DNA from: Eubacteriales Family XIII. Incertae Sedis bacterium
Lineage (GTDB): Bacteria; Bacillota; Clostridia; Peptostreptococcales; Anaerovoracaceae
DNA length: 6,324 bases
Assembly (NCBI GenBank): GCA_031283865.1
Contig: JAITAX010000193.1
Span: forward strand, 1-6,324
Direction: 5' to 3'
The translations under genes were made by a program, and so were the position numbers. The notes under the pieces are model-generated. The model was given only the letters and a program-made list of their open reading frames with translations, ran no database searches and had not been told where the DNA came from. Shown here piece after piece: positions 1 through 5,434 of this stretch (within the stretch, counting starts at the first letter, position 1; each line of letters starts with the position of its first letter).

Positions 1-825
1 CATCCCCACAGCCTCGAGGTCCAAAAGCAGACGCCGCAGATCCCTCGACACGCCGTATTTGAACGTAACCCTGTTGCAGTCTATGATGCGCGGCACGAGA
101 AGCACCTCCTCGTGCTCGACGTTCACGACTTCCGTGTCGCCGATGCCGCCCGGAAAACGGAAGATCTCCGGTTCGGAAAAGCGTTCTGTCGTAAACCAGC
201 CCCTGCTCTTCTCCCAGATGACGGGCGGATTCAGGCATTCCTCTATCGTCGTCCAGACCGAGAACCCAAAGTCGCCGCCGCCCGTGTAGTTGTCGCCGTC
301 GCGCACGTTGATCTCATCGACGGAATCGAACAGATGCACGGCGGCGAATTTCGCGAAAACATCCGCCATGCCGGGTTCCACGCCCGAGCCGGCGATAGCC
401 AAGAGGCCGGCCTTTTCCCAAGCCTCGTGCCGTTCGAACTGATAGTCCCCGAGCTTGACATGCGCGCGCTCGAAAGGTTTTTCGGGGTGCGGTTCCGACA
501 GCGTCATGGCGCAGTCCAGATAGCCGACGCCGGCCTCCAGGCAGGTGTCGAATATGGTTTCGTTAAAGGACGGCTCGACCGCGTTCATGACGAAGCTTAT
601 GCCGTGCTTTCGAATCACCGCCTTGATGCTCTCAGGCTCGCGCGCGTTGATTTTCTCCGCGACGAAGCGCGGATCGCCGACGAGCTTTGTGACCGTTTCG
701 GCCCGCGCCGCGTTGTAATCCGAAACGACGACTTTTTCCGCCCATTCTCCCCCTTTTCCGGCGCGTTTGATGATCATGGCGGCCGACGTCCCCACGCCGC
801 CCGCTCCGATGATGAGTAACTTCAT
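1..825 (-). CDS. Saccharopine dehydrogenase-family NAD(P)-dependent oxidoreductase, 3' end beyond window
   Basis: The reading frame starts at the ATG whose complement is at 823-825 and stays open to base 1, giving 275 residues. The start is supported by AGGAG (complement of 834-838) 8 nt upstream. The N-terminus, MKLLIIGAGGVGTSA, is a Rossmann fold with a dinucleotide-binding GAGGVG at residues 7-12; VVVSD ends the second strand, with Asp36 where ribose is usually contacted, which leans toward NAD. Further on are NAVEPSFNETIFDTCLEAGVGYLDC and a glycine-rich GSGVEPGMADVFAKF, both typical of the saccharopine/lysine-6-dehydrogenase and carboxynorspermidine-dehydrogenase superfamily. Members are usually about 400 residues, so roughly a third is missing. 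The family acts on C-N bonds of amino acids or polyamines in the cytoplasm; the substrate cannot be decided here. It is transcribed divergently from the perR-like gene, from its own promoter. Family confidence is high, exact activity low. Confidence 0.9.
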   Translation of the reverse strand, partial: MKLLIIGAGGVGTSAAMIIKRAGKGGEWAEKVVVSDYNAARAETVTKLVGDPRFVAEKINAREPESIKAVIRKHGISFVMNAVEPSFNETIFDTCLEAGVGYLDCAMTLSEPHPEKPFERAHVKLGDYQFERHEAWEKAGLLAIAGSGVEPGMADVFAKFAAVHLFDSVDEINVRDGDNYTGGGDFGFSVWTTIEECLNPPVIWEKSRGWFTTERFSEPEIFRFPGGIGDTEVVNVEHEEVLLVPRIIDCNRVTFKYGVSRDLRRLLLDLEAVGM

Positions 826-852
826 AAATATCTCTCCTCTCCGCTTTTGATG

Positions 853-893
853 TGCCGGCGCGCAGCGCCGCAAATTCCGCTTCCGCACCGGCA
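853..893 (-). other. Hairpin in the 5' leader of the saccharopine dehydrogenase-family gene
   Basis: Read on the minus strand, TGCCGGTGCG (complement of 884-893) pairs with CGCGCCGGCA (complement of 853-862): ten pairs including one G-U wobble. A further four-pair AGCG/CGCT stem lies inside (878-881 with 864-867). It falls between the predicted transcription start and the ribosome binding site. No T-tract follows, so it is not an intrinsic terminator. It could stabilise the mRNA or bind a regulator; I do not recognise a known riboswitch class. Confidence 0.45.
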
Positions 894-905
894 ACCCTTA
901 TGTCA

Positions 906-934
906 ATTCTACGTCATACCGCGCGAATAGTCAA
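906..934 (-). promoter_or_regulatory. Sigma-70-type promoter for the saccharopine dehydrogenase-family gene
   Basis: On the minus strand, TTGACT (complement of 929-934) is separated by exactly 17 nt from TAGAAT (complement of 906-911). Each box differs from the TTGACA/TATAAT consensus at a single base. Transcription would start near 899, giving a leader of about 75 nt before the ATG at 825. No obvious operator palindrome overlaps it. Confidence 0.7.
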
Positions 935-993
935 GCGAAGCGATTGCGCCGCAATGCCATGTAACGGCGTGGCCGGCGTTACAGCCGGCGTTC

Positions 994-1019
994 AAAAAAA
1001 TTTCGTTTTCGAAAAAAAA
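994..1019 (+). promoter_or_regulatory. A-tracts upstream of the perR-like promoter, possible UP element
   Basis: An A7 tract (994-1000) and an A8 tract (1012-1019) lie directly upstream of the -35 box, and a T8 run (1031-1038) lies inside the spacer. The tracts recur about every 18-19 bases, near two helical turns, which could bend the DNA or contact the RNA polymerase alpha subunit. The surrounding DNA is GC-rich, so the AT-rich block stands out. The role is inferred from position only. Confidence 0.35.
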
Positions 1020-1022
1020 CGC

Positions 1023-1076
1023 TTGACAGATTTTTTTTATGTGTTATTATAAATTTATACTCGTTATAAATTTTAT
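1023..1076 (+). promoter_or_regulatory. Promoter and candidate PerR/Fur operator for the perR-like gene
   Basis: A consensus -35 TTGACA (1023-1028) is followed after 16 nt by TATTAT (1045-1050). Over and just downstream of the -10 box are two direct copies of TTATAAATTT (1047-1056 and 1064-1073), 17 bases apart. The first lies in a perfect palindrome, TATAAATTTATA (1048-1059). These resemble the Bacillus subtilis PerR box (TTATAAT-N-ATTATAA) without matching it exactly: ATTATAA at 1046-1052 is one exact half-site, and 1064-1078 matches 10 of 14 defined positions. A repressor bound here would block the -10 and the start site, suggesting autoregulation. The promoter call is strong; operator identity is inferred. 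Confidence 0.6.
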
Positions 1077-1089
1077 CGGAGTACAAATT

Positions 1090-1542
1090 ATGAAAAGCCT
1101 CGGCTATTCAAACGAACAATTGGAGCGGCGGATACGGGACGCGGGGCTGCGCCCCTCCAGCGCACGCATCCATGTGCTGCGCTATCTGGAGAAGCACCGC
1201 AACCACCCCACGGCGGATCTGATCTACAAGGCCCTGCGGCCCGACCTGCCGAGCCTTTCGCGCGCCTCGGTCTACAACAGCCTGTCGGCGCTCGCGCGAA
1301 GCGGCCTCGTAAGGCCCCTGACAATGGACGGCGACGAGCTGCGATACGACGCCTTTGTCGAGGACCACGGTCACTTCTGCTGCGAACGCTGCGGCGCGAT
1401 CTGCGATTTTGAACTGCCGCCCTCGGAGGCGGCCCTCAAGCTCGACGGCTTTGTCGTAAACCGGAAAGATTTGCTGGTCTTCGGCTTCTGTCCGAGCTGT
1501 GCGAAAGAGAGCGCGGCCCCGCGGGAGGCCCTGCCCTCCTGA
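1090..1542 (+). CDS. perR: PerR-like peroxide-responsive Fur-family transcriptional repressor
   Basis: The 150-residue protein matches the usual Fur-family length. I chose the ATG at 1090 because GGAG (1078-1081) lies 8 nt upstream; an in-frame ATG at 1039 is inside the promoter spacer. An N-terminal winged helix (about 1-85) includes the recognition segment SRASVYNSLSALARSGLV. The C-terminal half carries metal sites: a structural zinc site Cys98-x-x-Cys101 and Cys134-x-x-Cys137, and a regulatory Fe/Mn site whose five PerR ligands are all present by alignment from memory (His39 in HPTAD, Asp87 in RYD, His93 and His95 in DHGH, Asp106 in CDF). The Asp at the last position is a known PerR hallmark, since Fur and Zur usually have Glu there. 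PerR represses peroxide-defence genes until H2O2 oxidises the Fe-site histidines. The adjacent reverse rubrerythrin supports this role over iron or zinc uptake control. Confidence 0.88.
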   Translation: MKSLGYSNEQLERRIRDAGLRPSSARIHVLRYLEKHRNHPTADLIYKALRPDLPSLSRASVYNSLSALARSGLVRPLTMDGDELRYDAFVEDHGHFCCERCGAICDFELPPSEAALKLDGFVVNRKDLLVFGFCPSCAKESAAPREALPS

Positions 1543-1576
1543 GCGCGGGGCGCGGCGGATCTCGGTTGTTCATCCT

Positions 1577-1642
1577 GCTTTCCCGAAATCGCGCGGCGGC
1601 GCGCCGAGCTTTGCGGCTCGCTCCGGCTGCGCTTTCCCGAAA
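1577..1642. repeat. Direct repeat GCTTTCCCGAAA x2 in the perR-rubrerythrin gap
   Basis: GCTTTCCCGAAA occurs at 1577-1588 and again at 1631-1642, 54 bases apart. Between them is a very GC-rich stretch containing the palindrome CGGCGCGCCG (1597-1606) and a short hairpin, CGAGC (1605-1609) with GCTCG (1616-1620). No T-run follows, so it is not an intrinsic terminator for the upstream gene. It may be a small interspersed element or a remnant of local duplication. The rest of the gap (1643-1696) is AT-richer and leads into the rubrerythrin ribosome binding site; I see no convincing -35/-10 pair there. Confidence 0.4.
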
Positions 1643-1696
1643 CGCGGGATTTGCAAATATATCTTGTTTAAAGTGTTGTTGAGGAGGAGAAAAATT

Positions 1697-2242
1697 ATGG
1701 CAAAATATGTATGCACAGTGTGCGGTTACACGCACGAGGGCGACGCCCCGCCCGCACAATGCCCGCTCTGTAAGGCGGACGCCTCGAAATTCGAGAAAAA
1801 GGCGGACGGCCCGCTCGTATGGGCCGACGAGCATCGCATCGGCGTCGCCAAGGACGTCGACGCGGAGGTTCTGCAGGGTCTGCGCGAGCATTTCAACGGC
1901 GAATGCTCAGAAGTCGGCATGTATCTGGCTATGAGCCGCCAAGCCGACCGGGAGGGCTATCCCGAGGTGGCCGAAGCCTACAAGCGAATCGCTTTTGAGG
2001 AAGCCGAGCACGCGTCCAAGTTTGCGGAACTCTTGGGCGAGGTCGTATTTGCCGATACGAAGAAGAATCTGCAACTGCGCGTGGACGCGGAACACGGCGC
2101 CACAGAGTCCAAGAAGAAGATCGCCACGCGCGCCAAGGAACTCGGCTATGACGCCATCCACGACACCGTTCACGAGATGGCCAAGGACGAAGCGCGCCAC
2201 GGCTGCGCGTTCAACGGTTTGCTGAATCGCTACTTTAAATAA
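1697..2242 (+). CDS. Reverse rubrerythrin (N-terminal rubredoxin domain, ferritin-like diiron domain), peroxide reductase
   Basis: The 181-residue protein begins at the ATG at 1697, 9 nt after a consensus AGGAGG (1682-1687); in-frame sequence further upstream is low-complexity and unlike the family. Residues 1-35 form a rubredoxin-type Fe(SCys)4 domain with Cys6-x-x-Cys9 and Cys22-x-x-Cys25. Residues about 50-181 are a four-helix ferritin-like domain with diiron ligand candidates Glu69 and Glu72, Glu102-x-x-His105, Glu160 and Glu165-x-x-His168. Classical rubrerythrin has rubredoxin at the C-terminus; this order defines reverse rubrerythrin, characterised in Clostridium acetobutylicum as a PerR-controlled peroxidase fed by NADH through a flavoprotein. 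The product would reduce H2O2 in the cytoplasm. It lies 154 bp downstream of the PerR-like gene on the same strand, so cotranscription or separate PerR control are both possible. A terminator follows. Family assignment is very secure. Confidence 0.95.
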   Translation: MAKYVCTVCGYTHEGDAPPAQCPLCKADASKFEKKADGPLVWADEHRIGVAKDVDAEVLQGLREHFNGECSEVGMYLAMSRQADREGYPEVAEAYKRIAFEEAEHASKFAELLGEVVFADTKKNLQLRVDAEHGATESKKKIATRAKELGYDAIHDTVHEMAKDEARHGCAFNGLLNRYFK

Positions 2243-2275
2243 GCTGCCCCCGCCCTGCGGCAAAGGCAAACTGCT

Positions 2276-2312
2276 CCGGCAAGCGTCGTCACGGATGCTT
2301 GCCGGTTTTGTT
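2276..2312 (+). terminator. Intrinsic terminator downstream of reverse rubrerythrin
   Basis: CCGGCAAGCGTC (2276-2287) pairs with GGATGCTTGCCGG (within 2294-2305): nine Watson-Crick pairs, one G-U wobble and two more pairs, closing a six-base loop (2288-2293). TTTTGTT (2306-2312) follows directly. It starts 34 bp after the rubrerythrin stop and its T-tract runs into the stop codon of the convergent binding-protein gene. On the minus strand no T-run follows the stem, so I score it as a terminator for the plus strand only. Confidence 0.88.
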
Positions 2313-3609
2313 ACTGCGCCGTCTCCTCCGCGCCCGCCTCTTCCGCGGGCGTCTCTTCCGCGGGCGTACCCCAATTGGGTTCCGCGGTGTAGATGTTCAC
2401 GAAAGCGCCGTTTCGGACGGTCGTAATCGGCACGGACTTGATCGGATCGCCGTTCTCGTCGAAAGTGATGTTGCCCGAAGCGCCGGGGAAAGAACGCGTG
2501 GACATGAGCGCGTCCCGAATCATCTCTGTCCGCACCGAGGTCCCGGCTCGGCTGATCGCGTCAAGCGCCAGCATGTAGGCGTCGAAACCCAGCATGACCG
2601 CGGCGCTCGGTTCCGCGTCTTTTCCGTATTTTTCCGCGTAGGCCCGCGCAAATTCCTCCGACAGCGCGCTTCCGGCCGTCTGCCGCCCCAAATCCGACGA
2701 AAAGGCCATCTTGGCGAGCGTGTCCGCATCCGCCGCGCGCAGGAGTGAGGCGTCCTGCCAGAGATCGGTGCCGAGAAAAACCGCGTCAAGCCCGAGTTTT
2801 TGCGCCTGCGTTACGACGGCCACGCCCTTTTCGACCGAAGCCGGCAGAAATACGACCTCCGCGCCCGCTTCCTTGATCTTGCGCAGCTCGCCCGTGTAAT
2901 CCGCGGTGTCTGCGGTGTAGTCCGCCGTGTACACGATGGCGTCGGGTTTTCCCGTCAGCGATACAATCTTGTCGGCGAAAGACTGCGAAACGGCGACGGC
3001 GAAGTTGTTGTCGATTTCGCGCATCACGGCGGCCCTCTCTATCCCAAGCTCCTCAATCGCGTACTTCGCGACGGCCACGCCCTGAAAGGATTCCACGTAG
3101 CGAACCCTGAAATAGCAGTCGTTCGTGCTCGTCACGAGCGGATTGCTGTTCGTAATGGCGATGGCCGGTATCCTGTTTTCCTCAAAGGCCGCTCCGCCCG
3201 CGATGGAAAGCGTGCTTCGATAGCTGCCCAGCACGACGGCGACTTTCTCTTCAACGAGGGCGCTCGCGACCGAAAAAGCCTCGTCTATGTCCGACCGGTT
3301 GTCCGCGACCACGAGTTCGACGGGCTTGCCTATGACCTCGGCGCGAATGGAGTGCGCGAGTTCGATTCCGGCCAATTCCGGCTTTCCGGCTTCCTTGTCC
3401 TGCCCGGACAGGGGTTCAAACACGCCGATTCGCACAACATCGTCCGAGCGTTCTTTATTCAGAAACGCGTCGGCAAAATTGTCGTAGGCTTCGCAGCCCG
3501 CCATGCTCGCGCAAAGAAGCGCGACGGCGAGCAGGAGCGCCGCGCCGCGCAGACCCGCGCGGCTGCGAAAACCCCCGGCGCGACCGCAGACGCCGTTGTG
3601 CAAATTCAT
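2311..3609 (-). CDS. ABC transporter substrate-binding lipoprotein, branched-chain amino acid (LivK-like) family
   Basis: The 432-residue protein has an Arg-containing n-region, a hydrophobic core (about 22-36) and a lipobox ending MAGC, making Cys39 the predicted lipidated residue of an exported, membrane-anchored protein. The mature part follows the type-1 periplasmic binding fold: VRIGVFEPLSGQDKEAGKPELAGIELA-like strand and helix (59-86), GSYRSTLSIAGGAAFEENRIPAIA (128-151, first lobe of the ligand cleft), ITNSNPLVT (152-160), YFRVRYVESFQGVAVAKYA (166-184) and ELRKIKEAGAEVVFLPA (241-257). GASGNITFDENGDP (376-389) is the family's closing motif. The family binds branched-chain amino acids, amides or small carboxylates; the ligand here is unknown. 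No permease or ATPase gene is visible. The gene starts 19 bp after the synthetase frame, with AGAGGG about 10 nt before its ATG, so it probably shares that transcript. Odd points are a TAD-repeat segment (228-239) and an acidic C-terminal tail. Confidence 0.9.
   Translation of the reverse strand: MNLHNGVCGRAGGFRSRAGLRGAALLLAVALLCASMAGCEAYDNFADAFLNKERSDDVVRIGVFEPLSGQDKEAGKPELAGIELAHSIRAEVIGKPVELVVADNRSDIDEAFSVASALVEEKVAVVLGSYRSTLSIAGGAAFEENRIPAIAITNSNPLVTSTNDCYFRVRYVESFQGVAVAKYAIEELGIERAAVMREIDNNFAVAVSQSFADKIVSLTGKPDAIVYTADYTADTADYTGELRKIKEAGAEVVFLPASVEKGVAVVTQAQKLGLDAVFLGTDLWQDASLLRAADADTLAKMAFSSDLGRQTAGSALSEEFARAYAEKYGKDAEPSAAVMLGFDAYMLALDAISRAGTSVRTEMIRDALMSTRSFPGASGNITFDENGDPIKSVPITTVRNGAFVNIYTAEPNWGTPAEETPAEEAGAEETAQ
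2338..2367 (-). repeat. Perfect 15-bp tandem duplication encoding two TPAEE units
   Basis: CTCTTCCGCGGGCGT is present twice head to tail (2338-2352 and 2353-2367). On the minus strand it codes for TPAEE-TPAEE in the binding protein's tail (about 415-424), followed by AGAEETAQ. The identity is exact at nucleotide level, pointing to a recent slippage event. The tail lies beyond the binding fold and is presumably a flexible, acidic extension. Confidence 0.8.
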
Positions 3610-3628
3610 AGCAAAAACACCCTCTCGC

Positions 3629-5434
3629 TCAAACCCCTTTGTTCTCCTCCACGAATCGCTTAATCTTCTTGCCCGTAGTCATCTCGAACTCGCGCTTGCG
3701 GACAATGATGCGGCGGATCCGTTTGAACAGCGCCAATTCCGCGTTGAGCGAATCCACCTTGCTCCAAAGCAGCTTTTCGACCTGCTCCTCCGTATAGCGC
3801 TCGCCGAGTTCCGCGCGCAGCGCATCCTCGTCGGGCCTTATGCCGGCCACGATCAGCGTTTCGCCGCTCTGCTCGCTGTCCATGCCCCACACCATACATT
3901 CCGAAACGGCGTCTATGCGCCCAAGGTAGTATTCCAATTCCTCGGGATACACGTTCTTTCCGTTCTTCGTGATAATCACGTTCTTCTTGCGCCCCGTGAT
4001 GTGGACGTAGCGTTCGTCGTCGACATAGCCGAGGTCCCCCGTGCAGAACCAGCCGTCTTTCAGCACCTCGTCCGTGGCCTCCTTGTTGCCGTAATACCCG
4101 AGCATGACGTGCGGGCCTTTCACGCAGATCTCCCCTATGCCCGTCTCCGCGTCCGCGCCGATGATCTTGGCGTCGAAGCCCGGCGCCAGATAGCCGGCGG
4201 CGGAGTTCTTGATCGCGCTGTCGGGATTCACGGCGCAGATCGGCGAGCATTCCGTCAGGCCGTAGCCCTGAAAGGCGCATATGCCGAAGTCCCTAAGTCC
4301 CTGCAGTATGGCCGGGTCGATGGCCGCCCCGCCGCAGATAACCAGCTTCATGCGACCGCCGAACAATTCCAGTATCTGCTTGAAAAAGGTCGGCGCGAGG
4401 TCTATGCCGAGCTTCTTCGTAACTGCGTTGATTTTAATTACGCGGCGCAGCAGCTTCTCCTTGCCGCTCGCTTTCACGTTTTGCCATATCTTCTTGTACA
4501 GGCTCTCGAGGATCAGCGGCACCGCGAGCAGTACCGTCGGCCGCGCTTCCGCCAAATTTTTTACAATATACTTCAATCCCTCGCAATAGGCAATCGACGC
4601 GCCCCTGTACAGCGGGATCAGAAAGCCGCAGGTGCATTCGTAGCTGTGGTGAATCGGCAGAACGGAAAAGAAAATGTCTTCTTTGGCGATCCGGATGACG
4701 GTGGGCGGAATCATAAGGCCCGCGGCCAAGTTCTTGTGGGAGAGCATGACGCCTTTCGCCACGCCCGTCGTCCCCGAGGTGAAGATCAGCGAGCACATCT
4801 CATCGCCTGAGATGCGGGCGTCCGCGTAAGCTCGATTGCCCTCCGCAGACAGACGCCGGCCCTCCTCCATGCAGTCCGCGAGAAGCAGGACGTCGACCGA
4901 AGCCTCTTCGCCCGTCAAATCGATGAGCCTGCGCAATTTCGTGTCGCCGGACGCGTGGATGTCCGTGAAAATCTTGCGAAATTTCTTCGTGAACAGCACG
5001 CATTCGGCCTCGGAAGCGATCAGCAGCTGCTTGAGCTCGCTCGCGTTCAACTCCTTGTCGAGCGGCACGATGACGCCGCCGCCGCAGGCCACGGCCAGAT
5101 AGGAAATCGCCCATTGATAGCAGTTCTCGCCGATGACCGCCACGCGCCTTAACCCCTGCGCCGCGAGCGCCGTGCCGAGCGCGTCCACATCCTGCTTCAT
5201 CTGCCGGTAGCTGATCTGCCGGTAGGGTCCGGCAGGCACGTCTTTCACATGGAAAGCCGTCCTGTCCGCATAGAGCGCGACGCTCTCTTCGAGCATGTGC
5301 CGCATGTCCGTCACGGCCCGCACATCCTTGTAGCGCACGCGCGGGTCCGTGTTTTTTTGAATCTCCGCAATCAGCGCGTCGGCCTCCGCCTTTTCCCGCG
5401 CCTTGACCGCCGCATAATCGTCTTGAACCGCCAT
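3629..5434 (-). other. Possible separately translated second acyl-CoA synthetase (601 residues)
   Basis: This is the complete second module of the fused frame, listed because it may be made alone. From the ATG at 5434 (MAVQDDYAAV) it has everything expected of a stand-alone enzyme: an N-terminal charged helix, the family motif RAVTDMRHMLEES (39-51), the AMP-binding large domain and the small C-terminal domain with Lys590. Its length fits single-module long-chain acyl-CoA synthetases. Production as an independent protein is inferred from the internal start signal, not shown. Confidence 0.55.

Noticed and set aside
112..819. A 235-codon plus-strand open frame at the left end
   Set aside because: It is the complement of the saccharopine dehydrogenase-family gene, which has a Rossmann motif, promoter and ribosome binding site; the plus frame has none.
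972..989. A GCCGGC-N6-GCCGGC hairpin considered as a terminator
   Set aside because: Only six pairs, no gene ends nearby on the plus strand, and an A-run instead of a T-run follows it.
1039..1089. A 17-codon N-terminal extension of the PerR-like protein from an ATG at 1039
   Set aside because: That ATG sits between the -35 and -10 boxes, and a good ribosome binding site precedes the ATG at 1090.
1499..1696. A 66-codon N-terminal extension of the rubrerythrin frame
   Set aside because: It overlaps the end of the PerR-like gene, is Arg/Pro-rich and unrelated to the family; AGGAGG clearly places the start at 1697.
2276..2305. The terminator stem as a bidirectional terminator also serving the binding-protein gene
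   Set aside because: On the minus strand the stem is not followed by a T-rich run, so termination in that direction is not supported.
2800..3663. A 287-codon plus-strand frame opposite the binding protein
   Set aside because: Antisense to a clear lipoprotein gene, with no recognisable domain or start signal.
3503..4810. A long open frame on the plus strand (435 codons) opposite the second synthetase
   Set aside because: It lies antisense to a protein with all AMP-binding motifs, has no ribosome binding site and has a composition typical of a mirror frame in GC-rich coding DNA.
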